A stretch of 64,000 nucleotides of DNA from Trichosporon coremiiforme (Eukaryota; Basidiomycota; Tremellomycetes; Trichosporonales; Trichosporonaceae): assembly GCA_039545355.1 (NCBI GenBank), contig BCJJ01000013.1:1225980-1289979 (forward strand), read 5' to 3'. Position 1 is the stretch's first letter, and every line of letters starts with the position of its first letter. Below, piece by piece: positions 49,771 to 62,513 of the stretch. The notes beneath the pieces are model-generated. The model was not told the DNA's origin. It did no database searches and was given only the letters and a program-made list of their open reading frames with translations. A program made the translations under genes and the position numbers.

Positions 49771-51725
49771 CTACGCGGTGGTGCCATTGACGATACCGTT
49801 GGTACCGTTCGCGACGGGCTCGACTGCAGGCTCGGTGGGAGTAAGCTCGACGGGGGCGGCATTCATGGCCGCCTCCTCGGCCGCGTCGCTGCGCCGCCTC
49901 TCCCTCTCCCTCTCTCGGGAGCGGCTGCGTCGGCGCTGCCTCTTCTGCCTCTGGCGATCGAGGTACCTCTCCTGCTTCTCCTTCTTGCGCTTGGAGCGTT
50001 CAGCCTGCTTGGCCTCGTGCGCCTCGCATCCCATCCCGATGAGACCGCCGCTGAGCGCCTTCTTCCGCGCCTCAGCCTGGTCCATGCCCTTGGCAATGGC
50101 GCGGATCTCGCGACAGTGCAGCAGACAGGCAGTGGTGGGACAGCGCGCGGCGGCGTTTCCGCCGCACTTCTCACCGACACAGGGCGTGTTGATGTGCACC
50201 CTTCCGCCAATGGGGCCGGGGGAGCCGGCGGGCGTGGCTCCGGGCTCGAACTCCTCGACGCCGCCGACTTCGGAGCTGATAGGCTGAGCGCGGATGTACG
50301 GTTGCGCAATGTAGCGGGGCAGCTTGCGCTGGCCGTTCTCCTCGAGCGGCGTGGCGGGCATCGTGACGGGCTCGGGGGGGAAGCGCTTCTCGACCTCGTC
50401 GAGCGCAGAACGGTAGTAGGCGATCTTGTCGTCCACGCCCTGCTTGCCGAAGATGACGCGCAGGTCCTCGTGCTCATCCAGCATTGGCTTGAGGAGGTGG
50501 AAGAGGTGCGCCTTGATTGCGCTTCCGGCCGTGGGGGTGTCGAGCTTCTCCACAATATCGAGGTACCTGCGCGCCAGCGCCGTGGCGGCGACGTAGGCGT
50601 TGGGGCTCTTGGGATCCGCGAACAGTGCGGGATTGTTCAGATTACCTTCCGCGGACATGACGCCGTCGCACCCCGTGTACTCCATGCAGCGGATCGCGTC
50701 GTCGGCGTAGAGAATGTTTCCGTTCGCGAACACGGGCACGCTGACGGCCTCTTTCACGGCCTTAATCTGGTCCCAGTCCGCGAGACCCGTGTTCGGGCCC
50801 TTCTGCTCGCGCAGCCGGCCGTGGCACGTCAGGATCTGCGCGCCAGCTGCCTCCATCATCTGCGCGTACCGCACCGTCTTCTCGACCTCGGGGAAGATGC
50901 GGAACTTGGCCGTGACGGGCACAGTGAGGTTGACGTGTAGCGTCGAGATCAGGCGCGCAATCAGGTCCCAGTCCTCCATCAGGAAGGAGCCATACTTGCC
51001 CCGCTTGGCGATACCCTGCGGGCAACCGAAGTTGATGTCGACTGCGTCGCAGCGGTTCTGCACCTTCTTCGCAGCCGAGAGGAGCACGTCGGGGTCGTTG
51101 GCGCAGAACTGGGAGTCAGCATTTCTGTGTGGGTTTAGGGTGGAGCGGATATTTCCAAGGGATTGATTGGGTGATTGGGGTGACTAACCTGCACGAACAG
51201 GGGACGATCGCCGCCTTCGATCCCCGCCAGCGTCTTCCGGTTGCCCTCCTCGTTGCAAGTAATGTTAAACTGGGGGTCGCCGCCGCGCGAGTTCTGCCTG
51301 CTCTCCGAAAAGACCCTTGCGTGGATCATGGGCGTGTACGTGAGGTGCGCTCCGCCCGCGTAGCGCGCGTACTTCCTCGGCTGGGAGGGACCGGCAGGTC
51401 CGTCGGGGAGGGGCGCCTCGATCCACTCGGGTGGGCCGGCGACATCGGGAGGCAGGGGCGACTTGGACAAGAGTCGCCAGGCCAGCTCGGACTGGTCCAC
51501 CATCGGCGCAACGACATACTTCGGGCTGCCGATTGCGCGGTACAGGTCGTAGCCGCCCAGCTTCTTGTGCTTCGTCGGGAGGGGCTTGGGCTTGGACGAC
51601 GACGCCTCGGTAGAGGCGGCGGGCTCAGCAGCGGGGACATCGGTTGTGGAAGGGGCGGAGGTGGTAGCGGTGTCGGCGGGGACAGCCGCTGCAGGCGCCG
51701 CGCTGTTGGCAGTGTCGGCGGACAT
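49771..51725 (-). CDS. DUS1: tRNA-dihydrouridine synthase 1
   Basis: Two exons (51725-51189, 51108-49771) give 624 residues. The enzyme reduces uridines in the tRNA D-loop (U16/U17 for Dus1) using FMN and NADPH. After a low-complexity start of about 50 residues come SPKYVVAPMVDQSELAWR and, across the 80-nt intron, PLFVQ joined to FCANDPDVLL. Then follow DAVDINFGCPQGIAKRGKYG with the catalytic Cys, VTAKFRIF, and VFANGNILYADDA of the TIM barrel. An unusual C-terminal part includes a Cys-rich stretch (CVGEKCGGNAAARCPTTAC) and an Arg/Ser/Glu-rich tail (RSRSRERERERRR) that may bind RNA. Met 51725 is chosen; an in-frame Met further upstream would lengthen the protein into the promoter shared with the SET gene. 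Confidence 0.93.
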
Positions 51726-52072
51726 GATGTGAAGGCGCCTAGGGGTCAGAGCCCGGGCAAGGCGGCCGAGGAGGGTGGAAATGGTGTGTTTGTTCTGAGC
51801 GTGCGAGCGCGCAGACTGTTGTGTCGCCGTGTGTTGTTGCGGAAGGTGTGCGAGGTACGGCCAGATTTCTCGGTCTTCTCGGCTGAACAACAGAAAACCA
51901 ACTTTTGACATTTCGGGTGGCGAGCGGCTGCCCTGCGGGTGGAGTATCACGTGACTCGTTGTGGTCTTCTTGGCGGAATCTAAATGTTGAGATTGTCGAG
52001 CGGCCAGGGGTACTGGGGGTTGAGTGAGGTTTGGAGAGACGGTGAGCAGCAACGTCACATTACACACACAAA
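51726..52072. promoter_or_regulatory. Divergent promoter, DUS1 / SET5-like gene
   Basis: 347 bp separate the start codons. A CACGTG lies at 51948-51953. Confidence 0.6.
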
Positions 52073-53757
52073 ATGTCGTCACCGGCGGACGACGAGCTGA
52101 CCGCTGCCGTCAGCGCGGTGCGGGCCGCGCACCCCGATCTCGGCATCGTCAAGCTCTGGGGCGTGCTGAAGGAGCAGCACCCCGAGTGGACAGTGTCGGA
52201 GAAGCGTTTCCGCAAGGTCCTGTCTTCTCTCGGCGGCACTGCCGCCTCTTCTTCCGGCCCCTCCGTGCCCGCAGGCAAGGTGGCCGAAGACGAGCTCGTC
52301 GCCCAAACCGGCCTGGACAAGACGCTCGACATCCCCTCGCTCGCGCCCAAGGTGAAGGCGAAGCTCTTCGGTGGAACGAAGGGCAAAGGTCTCGTCGCCC
52401 GTTCCAAACTCGAGCAGGGCGAGATGCTCTGGCAAGAGGAGCCGTTCATTGCCACCCCCGACCCGAAGATTAAGGAGTACTGCCGGGACCGGACGCTGTG
52501 CACGCACTGTCTGGCGCTGTGGACGCCGCCGCCTCCCACCGTCGTCGGATGCAGAGATTGCAGCGACGCCTTCTTCTGCAACAGGCTGTGCATGTCGCGC
52601 GGCTCGTCTTCTGGCTCGCATCATGTTCTTCTTTGTGAAGGCGTGAACCCCGCAGCGGCCAAGTTGAACAAGTTCATGAAGGAGAGGGAGTGGCGGAGTA
52701 TTGACGCCGTGGCGAGGATCATGGCCAAGTGGCGCGGAGATCGCGCTTGGGGCGAGGATGGCGCCGCAGAGGCTATTGAGAAGAGGATCTGGGAGAGCAT
52801 GGCTAGGATGAACATGCGCACGAGGGAGGAGGGGAAGGAGGACTGGTGAGTCTGCGAGCCCGTGAGGCGAGCATGGGTGGGCGTGGGCGAGAGTCGTCGC
52901 TTCGCTCTCGACCCTCCATGCCGAGCTAGGAGGTCCCCGACCGGTAGCTAACAACCCCAGGCCGAAACGCTCCTCCCAGGTCGAGGCGCAATGGCGTGAC
53001 GGTCACGCCGCGCTAGTCGCCGCGCTCAACCCGCCCTCCAACACACCGGCGGGCAAGAAGTTCAACGCGGTCCTGCAGTCGCGCGCAAAGGGTCGTAAGG
53101 TCTCCCCGTTGACCGAGGAAGAGGAACAGAAGTGGTTCTCGTACGAGGCCTTCTTGGATCTTCTGGGATTGGTCAACATCAACCTCGAGGACAGCGGGGG
53201 TCTGTACGCGCTGCACTGTCATATGAACCACTCGTGCGAGCCGAATGTTCAGGTGAGTCGCGAGCAGGGCCGGAGGTCTCTCTTCAGACAAGGGGAAAGT
53301 AGTCTCGCTAGATGAGGTCCTGCGTGGAATGAGTGCTGATGGAATCTAGGTGCGCAACCTCCCCCGACACTGGACGCCGCCGTCCTCCCTCCCCGCCCCC
53401 CTGCCGGACGCGAACCCGCGCGGAGTCCGCGGAACCCACAAGCTGACCATGCTGGCGCGCAAGACGATTCACCCGGGTGACGAGTTGACCGTCTCGTATG
53501 TCGACTTCAACCTCCCTCGCCGGGCTAGACGGCAAGCATTGAGGGATGGGTACGGGTTCTGGTGTGTTTGCTCCAAATGCCTCAGGGAGGAGAGGGAGGA
53601 GGAGGTTGAGAGGAAGAAGCTCAAGGCGGAGAGGGAGGCTAGGGAGGCTGCCAAGGAGAAGGAGCAGGTGAAGGAGGAGGGGGAGAAGGAGGGTAAGGGA
53701 GAAGTCGACGACGTCGTTGCCAAGATGGAGGAGTTGGCCGTTGATGACATGCTCTAA
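52073..53757 (+). CDS. SET5: SET/MYND-domain protein, Set5-like lysine methyltransferase
   Basis: Three exons (52073-52845, 52961-53252, 53350-53757) give 490 residues. The first SET strands appear near residue 100 (GTKGKGLVARSKLEQGEMLWQEEPFI). An MYND-type zinc finger interrupts them (LCTHCLALW, CRDCSDAFFCNRLC). SET core motifs are MNHSCEPNVQ and GDELTVSYVD. A post-SET cysteine cluster follows (GFWCVCSKCLREE), then a Glu/Lys-rich coiled tail. Yeast Set5 methylates histone H4 lysines 5, 8 and 12; the domain order agrees, but SMYD-like proteins are an alternative. Its stop is 121 bp from the convergent IBA57 stop. Confidence 0.85.
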
Positions 53758-53878
53758 TCTCATATCTTATAGACAAAATGTCAATTTGCAGTGAACCCAT
53801 GGTGCGAATGGTGATGCATTGCTTCTGATCCTACTCTATAATCCCCGACTAGTCTGAGCCCCCGCCTTTGACGTTGGC

Positions 53879-55340
53879 CTAGTCCTCCTCCGGAGGCGGC
53901 GGCGGCGGCTTAATCTTCTCCGCCTGCCCATACGCCTCGCCCATATCCACATCCACCATCCACTTCTCCCCGTTGATCTCAGTCTGTAGCCGTCCGATGT
54001 TTCCGCCCCAGCACGCCCTCTCAGCGTACTCGAGTCGGACCAGACCCATGCCGAGTCCACCCGCTTCCTCCCCGTCCAGGACGGACATGATCTTGCCCGC
54101 TGGCTTAGGACGCTGGCTCGCCGCATCGGAGGGAGGGACCCACTTCAGGTCTGCTGGTCCGTCGAGCTTGGGGGCGGGAGGGAGCGAGTCGACGGCGCCG
54201 GTGGTCGTATCGGGGGAAGAGGAGGTGCCGAGGGGATACAGGCGGATAGGGAGGAGACGCTTCCGCGTCGCGCCTGTGTGGTACGTGCGCACGGTCAGCT
54301 CCTGGCCAAGGTAACAGCCCTTCCGGACGTCGACACCGCCGTGGATGTCCATGTCGGACTCGAGCGGGAGTGCTTGGCCGGGTACAATCTCGGCGTCGCC
54401 TTCGGGAATACCGAGCGACATGCGGCGGCGGGTGTAGTCCCGAAGAGCCACTTCGTCGTGTTCGCTGAGAACGGAGGCTGAGGTCAGCTTGAGGACTCCT
54501 TTACCAGAGCTCATGTCGTCCGCCCCGCGGAGGGTGGAGGCATTCATGACTCCGCTACTCGCCCCCCTCGCAGCTCGACTTTGGACTTACGCTTCTTTCC
54601 CTTCGGCGCAAATACCATCTTACCCATCGCCTCCTGTCCGAATCCAGCTCTCAGGTCCCAAGTGCCCGCCTCGCCCTCAGCCAAGTTCAACGGAGCGCGG
54701 TCGCCGTCCCAGGTCCAGAGTCGCTCGGCGGCACCTCCAGATCCAAAGCGCCACTGGTACTTCGGCTCCGGAGACGCGGGGAGGCCCCATGCCGACCAGA
54801 CATCGTACTCCTCTGTCGCGTCCCGGAACTTGACCTTGGAACGGAGGCGGAACGGCTTCAGGAGCTCTTCGAGCGGATAGGGCGATCCGGGCTCCCAGGA
54901 GATGAGGTAGCCCTTGCTCGTCGGGATCGAGAAGACGGTGTGCAGAACACGGCCCTGGGGTCAGCTATGCGGGCCCACGCATCTGAGTGAAGAAGCGGAG
55001 CGGCCGGTCCGAGGAACCGGCCGACCGAAGAAACTGTCTTCCTCCGAGGAAGGAAGACGAGGGGACGTCCAGATGAGAGTCTACTCACGCTCGCGTTGAG
55101 GAAACCACTGTAGCCACCGCCCAGCGTCTCGACGTCCTTGCACATCTGTCCCTTGAGGAACTTGGCGGCATCGGGTCCGGACACCTCGAGGACATTCTTC
55201 CTCAGCCTGGCAGCGGCAGGCTTGCTGGGGCCGACTGCGTCCTCGGGAGCCGGGTAGACGATACCCCTGGCGCTGAGGAAGGCTCCAGTCCGGGGGGTAA
55301 GCACGCGGGCAGCTGTTGGTCGGAGTGCTCTTGGAATCAT
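53879..55340 (-). CDS. IBA57: Mitochondrial Fe-S assembly factor Iba57/Caf17
   Basis: Three exons (55340-55089, 54954-54591, 54477-53879) give 404 residues. The start MIPRALRPTAARVLTPRTG is a mitochondrial presequence. YgfZ/GcvT-family motifs are LEVSGPDAAKFLKGQM, FSIPTSKGYLISWEPGSP and the signature KGCYLGQELTVRTYHTG near residue 270, with its essential Cys. Iba57 works with Isa1/Isa2 to build 4Fe-4S clusters for aconitase and lipoate synthase. The second intron (54478-54590) contains an in-frame ATG that gives a false start; skipping it joins KGKK to PSVLSEHDEVALRDYTRRR, which fits the family. The protein ends in a run of prolines and EED. Confidence 0.92.
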
Positions 55341-56305
55341 GGTGTTGAGTGTTGATCCAGGAAGAGGACTGAAGCCGAGTACGGCGATGTGGGACGTCGG
55401 AGCTCGAGACGGAGACGGGATGACGAAATGCAGGACCTTTGTACCTGGGAGTGGGCTGTCCGTCGAAATATCTCGATGCTGACACACCAAGTCTCAGGCA
55501 CGCGCGCAAGGAAGCCGATTGAGCGGCAGACCACGTGGTGGCGCGCCTGCTCCCCCGTGTATCCTGCGAGCCTTCGGGCACTAGTGGGAGATGCAAGTCT
55601 GGTTGTAAGACAGGCCTGGACTCTGATCCCTTGCGGCGGCCGCTTGCGATGCACTGCACGACTGCGCCAGGCGGTGGCCGACCTCCCCTGTCTGCTCCAC
55701 ATCTGCGACCATCACTGCTATAGCATGCATCTCGCTTCTTTGCTTCTGTCGGGCAGATCTTACAGAAGACACCTTGCAGCTGCGCACGCATTCCCGTAAC
55801 TCGTCCCCGGTGTCAGAGTCAAAGAACACGGGCTCAACGTTCGAACCGTTGAGTGTTCAGGAGGGGTCACGTGTGAGGTACCTACCGGTGTGCGCGGGGA
55901 GGCCGAAGGGGGCAAGGTCTGAACCCTGTACCCAGCCTGCAAGCCAAGCTTTGGCCACCACCGTAGCGCCGTAGCGCTGCTTGCAGACATTCATTCCGCA
56001 GCGACCACCTCGTAGCACTCAACTCACTCACTCACTCTACTACACATACTACTCTCCTCCTGCTTGTTGCTTGTCACTCTTTATCTGCCACCACTTCGAC
56101 AGTCCTTGTTCCCTCCTTCCTCGACTACACCCCGAACCCGCACAGCACTCCACTCGATCAAGACACACCCTCCACCCAACCTCTCGATCACTCTTCCTCC
56201 ACGCGCCAACCTTTTGATCCTTACACCGACTGAACCCTCGATTCCTCCATCCTCCCGATCGCACGCCGGCCACCCCCTTCCCCCCAGCCCCCGGCAACAC
56301 AGCCC
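55341..56305. promoter_or_regulatory. Divergent promoter region, IBA57 / MSS4
   Basis: 965 bp without a gene. CACGTG motifs lie at 55532-55537 and 55868-55873. From about 56,020 the plus strand is C/T-rich with a CTCACTCA run, the probable MSS4 leader. Confidence 0.55.
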
Positions 56306-59300
56306 ATGGGCACCCCCGCCGTCGCTGCGACGCAGCAACGCTACAACGACAATGACGAGTGGACTCCGTACACGGTGAACGGTCGTGAGTACAGCCAAGA
56401 CGAAGGAGGCGCGCAACGCCTGCAGGATCTGTCGTGCCCGCCGCCCGCTGCCGAAAACCCACAGCCCACGCTCCGCCCCTCCCTGGGCGCCGAGCCCACG
56501 ACCACGGCCCGTCACACTCCAAAAACGTGCATGCTGACATCCCCTCCCAGGCTCCGCCTCGCCCCCGCGTATAAATCCTTATCACTTTGTGCATCACCCC
56601 GACAACTCGGACGACCCGCTTCCTCCCCTTCCCCCGCACCTCGAGCGGCTGGCTTCGGGCGAGACCGCGACCGACGACGAGGGCGACTCAGACACGTCCC
56701 AGGAGCTAGACAGCGACGACAGCGACGACGAGAACGAACGCTTCTTCTCCCTCGACGAAGAACGCGGACGCTCAAGAGGGCTATCCCTCGACCTGGTCTC
56801 GAACGCACACGCGAACGCAGGCGTGACTACGAACGGGTCCGCGGCGCCCAGGACGCCGAATTCCAAGTTAGCACCGGCCGCCGAGATCGACGAGGCCGGA
56901 CCAAGACGCATCATGAAGAAGGTCTCGAACGTCTTCCGCCGCACACCAGAGAGCAAGGACGCCGCGCGCCGATTCGCATCCCCGCATCGTCAGCGCAGCC
57001 CCGTCATGCAGGGTGCGCCGCCAAGTCCACCCCTTAGCGACGCAAGCGACGGCGACTACACTCCTAGCGTCGCTGTCACGGAGGCGACCACTGTGTCGGC
57101 CGTGTTCGAGGACCGGAACAGCATCTCGCACCAGGAGAAGGTTGTTGTTGCTGCGTCGGTCTCCTCGACCGGTATCGAGCCCAATGACCTCGCGATTCCC
57201 CCGGGTTCCGGCCCCAGCGCGCACTTACAACCTGTCACGGAGGCTGGCGAGAGCACTCACGCCTTACCATTGCAGCAGCAGAACTCGCCGCAGTCAATTC
57301 AGCCCTCACCACAGCCTCAACAGATCCAGCAACCATCAGTAACACCCGCGCCCACGTTTGGGGGAGCGCTCGTGTCCGAGCCGGAACCGCAGGAAGATGA
57401 CGCCCCAACGCCTACGGCCGCGTACGCTCCCTCGATCGACACGATGAGCGAAGGATCACATCGGCTGCCCGCGCCCTCAATCGATAACGCGAGCGAGGGA
57501 TCTCACCGGCCACCGCCATCGGCTTATGCGCGAGACGCCTCGATGGAGCGACCACCCGTCGCTCCATTCATGATGGCCCGACGAGTGTCGAGCGGCTCCA
57601 CGTCGAGTCGCGCCGGCAGCCTGTCGATGGTTCGCAGTGGACGACTAGCGCCGCAGCGGGATCCGCAGCCCGGCGCCTCGCCTGACTGGGGACGAGGGAT
57701 GCTAACGGACGACGACGCGAGCTCACTGCCGCGCAACTCGTTCTCGTCGCCGCCATTCAACGCTGTTGACCTCCCGAATTCAGTTTCGTCCTCTCCATTG
57801 CCACCACCGGCCGCCGGCCGACCCGCCCCACAGCGACGAAACACAAACCCGACACAACCTACACCGCCCATGGCACCTCGCGTGCTCAGCAGCAGTGTGT
57901 CGTCAACAGGACATGGTCCGCAGCAGTCGCTCGATGGCAACATCAACTTGCCGCCCGACATCTTGGCTCAGGCGGACATTCTTCGGCGGGAGCGACTCCA
58001 GAAGCGCCAGAAAAAGATGAGTCTTCTTGTCTCACCGCAACAGGCGCCCGACATTACGGTCGATCCCGCAGACGGCACCGCCGCCTCCTCATCGAAACAG
58101 GCTGGCAACGGACCGGTGCAAAAGCCCGATCGGCGCGTTACCGTGCGCCGCAAGGAGACGGAGGAAGCAAAGGTGCTCGTCGGCAATCTCGTCGGAGAGG
58201 GGCACCGCAACTATGTGCTTATGTACAACATGCTGACGGGCATCCGTGTCGCCGTGTCCCGATGTCAAGCGAAGATCAAGCGGCCGCTGACCGAGGAGGA
58301 CTACGTCGCGCGACACAAGTACTCGTTCGACATGCTCGGCAACGAGTTGACGCCGTCCGCGAGGTATGACTTTAAGTTCAAGGACTATGCGCCGTGGGTG
58401 TTCCGCGAGCTGCGCGAGGACTACTTCCACATTGACCCGGCCGACTACCTGCTGTCTCTGACTGCCAAGTACATCCTCAGCGAACTCGGCTCACCGGGCA
58501 AGTCGGGCAGCTTCTTCTACTACTCGCGCGACTACCGGTTCATCATCAAGACGATCTCGCACTCTGAGCACTGCTTCATGCGCTCGATCCTGAAGGACTA
58601 CCACGAGCACGTCCGGAACAACCCGCACACGCTGCTGTCGCGCTTCTACGGCCTGCACCGAGTCAAGATGCCGCGCGGGCGCAAGATCCACTTCGTCATC
58701 ATGAACAACCTGTTCCCGCCGCACCGCGACATCCACGAGACGTACGACCTGAAAGGATCGGCGTACGGGCGCGAGTACCCCGAGGAGAAGGCCAAGACGA
58801 ACCCGCGCGCTGTGCTGAAGGACATCAACTGGGTGAACCGGGGCAGGACGCTCGAGTTCGGTCCCGAGAAACGCGCGCTTTTGTCCGAGCAGCTGCGGCG
58901 TGACATGGAGTTCCTCAAGAAGATCAACGTCATGGACTACTCGCTCCTCGTCGGTATCCACAACATGGAGCGCGGAAACCGGGACAATCTTCGTGAGACG
59001 ACGCTGGCGGTCTTCAACCCGCAGACGATGCCTGTGCGTCGCAAGCCGTCTTCCGTCAAGGCGGGCGCCGAGGCGAAGACGGTGCGTCGGGCGGTGGCGC
59101 GGTCAGACCCGAAGAGGCTTCTGAACGCGTCGTCGCAGCTGCCGCAGGACGGTTCGGCTGACCGCCGCCACTTCCTGTTCTACCAGGACGAGGGCGGTCT
59201 GCAGGCCACCGACGAGCAGAACCAGCCCATGGACATGATCTACTACGTTGGCATCATCGACATCTGCACGCCGTACAACCTCTCCAAGCGGATAGAGCAC

Positions 59301-60221
59301 GCTTGGAAGAGCATGACGGAGAACGCGATCACGATTTCGTGTGTGGACCCCGATACATACGGGCACCGTTTCCTGGACTTCTTGATGTCCGTGATGCGCG
59401 GGGGCGATACATCGTTACGGCCAGCGGGGCTAGAGTCGCCGCACAAGCTCGTTAAGCCCGTGGGCTGTGAGCACGACGACCGGACAGACATGCGGATGAG
59501 CGTGGAAGCTCATCGGCCGACACTGGCGCGCCTGAGCGGCGAACACACCCGCGCCGAAGCGACCAACAACGCCTCGTACCTGGCGGCCAAGTACGCCGTG
59601 AACCAGGCCAACGGCCCCGGCGCGCCTGGCGCAGCATGCGTGCAGGCCGTGCTCAACGACGCCCCGACGCGGCCGGTACAGGCGCAGCCCTCGTCGGCGC
59701 AGTCAGCGCAGAACGCGAGCTGGGCCGCCGGACAAGCCATAACGGCCCCGACGCCTCAGTCCGGCGCTTCGATGCAGTTCCCGACGCCACACCCCAACCT
59801 CCCCGCCACGGCTCAATTGGCGCAAACCCAGTCCGCCGAGCCTCACGGCCCACCACCGTCTTCGCCCTCGAGCTCACCGTCGCAGTACCCCTCGCAGGCT
59901 CAATTCCCCTACCCGCACGCCTACACGAACGCGACCTACTCCTCTGGCAGCCGCAGTATGTCGGAGGGCCAGTACCACGGCAGTACGGCCGAGGACCAGG
60001 CCGCGCTCGGCAACGTGCAGGCTGGAGAGAGGGAGGCCGGCGTCGCGGAGGCGGACGAGGCGGAGGCAGCACGCGAAGTCGCGCAGTCTATGGCTGCTGG
60101 ACAAGCGCTGGCTAATGCCGACGAGGCGGGGGCGAGGAAGGCCAAGGTCGAGCTGAGGACGGGAGAGTGGGTCGATGGGGAGCGGGTTAGGGCCATGGTG
60201 GGGCATCTCAAGGCTGACTGA
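56306..60221 (+). CDS. MSS4: Phosphatidylinositol-4-phosphate 5-kinase
   Basis: Exon 56306-56384 joins a 3,671-nt exon (56551-60221) to give 1,249 residues. The enzyme makes PI(4,5)P2 at the plasma membrane for actin, endocytosis and cell-wall signalling. Residues 1-560 are disordered, with acidic, Ser/Pro and Gln-rich parts. The PIPK kinase domain covers about 565-985: GHRNYVLMYNMLTGIRV, SGSFFYYSRDYRFIIKTI, HFVIMNNLFPP, ETYDLKGSAYGR and INVMDYSLLVGIH. The activation-loop region IIDICTPYNLSKRIEHAWK carries the glutamate (in RIEH) expected for 5-kinase specificity. A Gln/Ala/Pro-rich tail of about 260 residues follows. The first intron (166 nt) joins NGR to SASPP in frame. An alternative start inside exon 2 is less likely because the first exon has a clean donor. 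Confidence 0.94.
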
Positions 60222-60622
60222 GCGGCGAGCGGCGAGCGGCGAGTCGTGAGCCGTGAGCGGGTCTGCCTCGCTCTCATCCCGAGTCCGAGCTAAAGGAAGT
60301 GGAGCCGGAGGGAGACAGAGGTGGAGAGCAAGAAGTGAGAGACCTACAACTCTCCTTTGCCATTTTACCAACGTTATCGATATCACCAACGAACCGACAA
60401 AGCATACCAATACGATTTTTCCACAACGAGATTCAGACCCAGTAGTTCCCAGTAGTTAAGTTTGTAAAAGGATTTCCCCATAGCCGTTTTCTAGAGTCTT
60501 CAAAGAGGGCTCGTACATATGTTACATGCAAGTTTTTTATTTACAAAGATCCCTCGCTCTCTCTTCAGTCCTCGCTCACATGATGAGGAGCGGAGGGACG
60601 GAGGAAGGGAGAAAGAGAGAGT
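60222..60622. other. Convergent 3' region
   Basis: 401 bp between the MSS4 and BSD-protein stop codons. GAGCGGC-type direct repeats occupy about 60,221-60,246. AT-richer sequence near 60,440-60,550 probably holds the polyadenylation sites. Confidence 0.5.
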
Positions 60623-62431
60623 CTACTCCCAGTCCGAGTCACTGTCGCTAGCGGCCGTATTCGTCGTCCTACCAGAGACGACGTCGTAGCTCTCCTCCGA
60701 GTCGCGGGGCGAGGTAGCCTTGGAGCTGGGCTTGGCTGCTTTCTCAGCGGGAGTCGAGGCGACGGGGGCAGCGGGGGCGGGCGTAGCGGTGGAAGTGGAG
60801 GGCGTGGCAGAGGACTTCTCTTTCGAGATCGAGGTCGTGGGCGTGGGCTGCTCGTCGTCGTCGTCGCCGTCGTCCCAGCTAAAGTCCTCTTCTTCATCCG
60901 TCGTCGTCGTGGCTTGCATGTCAGCTCATGCCATGTCCCCTAGCGTCGTGGCTCTCGCCACAACTTACCCATAAGCAGCGCCTTCCTCTTCTTCTCCTGC
61001 TCCTCAATCATGTCCCTGTGGAAGAGGTATCGGGTCCAGAACTCGCCATCATCCAGCTGTTCGGGGACGAGCGCCATGCGAATCTCGCCGACGTTGCCGA
61101 CCTCCTTCTCCTTCTCGGCGGGAATCTTCTCCGCATTCTCCCGGATCCAGCGCGCGTACTCGTCCCTCCTCTCCTGGCTTTCTGTCTCAGCGGCGGGGTC
61201 GACGAGGAGGAGGGCCGTGTCGGCGCGAAGACGGGCGAGGAGGGCTTCCTTCCGGCTTCCGGCGATGGGACCGAGGCCCGGGGCGGGCGAGTCCGTTCGA
61301 GGCGTGGAGGGGCTGGTCGCCGGCGCGGAGGTCGTGAAGGCGTACCACTCCCCGGCGTCGAAGCCCCCAGATGGCAGGTTCGTGGGCGGCGGGACGACCT
61401 TGACGTTGTCCTCGACCCAGCGCTCGGCTTCGGCGACCCAGCCTTCGGCTGCGCCGCGGCCCTTGGCCACGTATCCCTCCGCGAGCTTCTCGGCCTGCTG
61501 CAGGCTCAGCTTCAGTTCCGAGAGACGCAGGTTCTCGGCCAGACGCGCCCTCAAAGCCGCAGGATCATCCAGGCCAGACGCCCGCGCCGATGCCAGAGTC
61601 GTGGTGAGCGAGGACTGGAGCGTGTTCTGCAGCGCCGAGGTTTGCGTGCTGAGGCGGGAGAAGAGGGATCGCGCCGTCGCTTCGGCGTCCGCAATCGGGC
61701 CGGCTTCGGGCGTGTCCCGCGCGCGCGCCTTGCCCTTGCCCTTCGGGTCGGAGGGGTCCTCGGCGTCGGCGGCAGCCTTGGCCTCTGCCTCTGCCTCGGC
61801 GGCAGCCTCCTTCTTCCGCTTCGCTTCCTCCTGCTCCGCCTCCCACTGCGCTGGGTCCTTGGCCGCCACCTCGACCTTGGTCTCTTGCAGCGTCTTCATG
61901 TCGTCCTGCAGCTGCTGGTAGGTCTTGTTCGCCTGCGTCTGGACCTGCTTCAGCGTGGTCGCGGACTGGGGTTAGCTCGGTTGCGGTACTTCAGCTGTGC
62001 CAGGGATGGAAATGGGCGCACGGACAGATTTCCGCCTGCAGAGGATGCCAGCTGGGAAAGAGTCCTAGCGTCCGCTGCTTGAAGATTCGCGCAATGCGCT
62101 ACTCGCGCTGCTGCGCATGATCGCACGCTGTAAGTTGACTCACCCTCGCCTTCATGACGCCCCAGATGGAGCCGAAGCCCTTGACGACGCTCTCGATGCC
62201 CTCCTCGAGCGACTGCTCGATTGTCGGCTGCGCGGCCTGAGCAGACGGAGCGGCAGCGGGCGTCTTGTCGCCATCCTTCTTGTCGCCGGCGGCATCGGAG
62301 TCCTTGTCCTTGGCGTCGTCCGCAGCAGGCGATGCGGGCGCAGCGGCGGCGGCGGCGACGTCGGCGGCAGGCTCTGTCTGCACCTTGGGGTCGTCCTTTG
62401 TGGACGGGGCGGCGTCAGTCTTGTCGGCCAT
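60623..62431 (-). CDS. BSD-domain protein
   Basis: Three exons (62431-62144, 61965-60969, 60912-60623) give 524 residues. An Ala/Asp/Lys-rich start precedes a helical segment (EEGIESVVKGFGSIWGVMKAR) and a long amphipathic or coiled region (SATTLKQVQTQANKTYQQLQ onward, then alanine/glutamate-rich). The BSD hallmark lies near residues 350-420, ending in DDGEFWTRYLFHRDMIEEQ, with its conserved FW pair. The last exon is very acidic (DEEEDFSWDDGDDDDEQ) and ends in DSDSDWE. Proteins of this build (synapse-associated/DOS2-like) are poorly understood; a role in membrane traffic or ubiquitin-related control has been suggested for Dos2. The overall layout matches that group better than TFIIH p62. Confidence 0.8.
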
Positions 62432-62513
62432 GGTGGGCTCGTGTTGAGCTGATAAGTGTGAGAAAGGCTAGTGGCGAGTTCGTGGTTGCGACGTTACCGC
62501 CGCTTGCAGTTGT

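Noticed and set aside
50017..51908. Plus-strand frames of 307 and 259 codons antisense to DUS1
   Set aside because: Shadows of GC-rich coding DNA; no motifs, while the minus strand carries a full Dus1.
54490..54547. In-frame ATG at 54547 as an independent start for a 222-residue protein
   Set aside because: It lies inside the second IBA57 intron; splicing restores the family sequence with the upstream exons.
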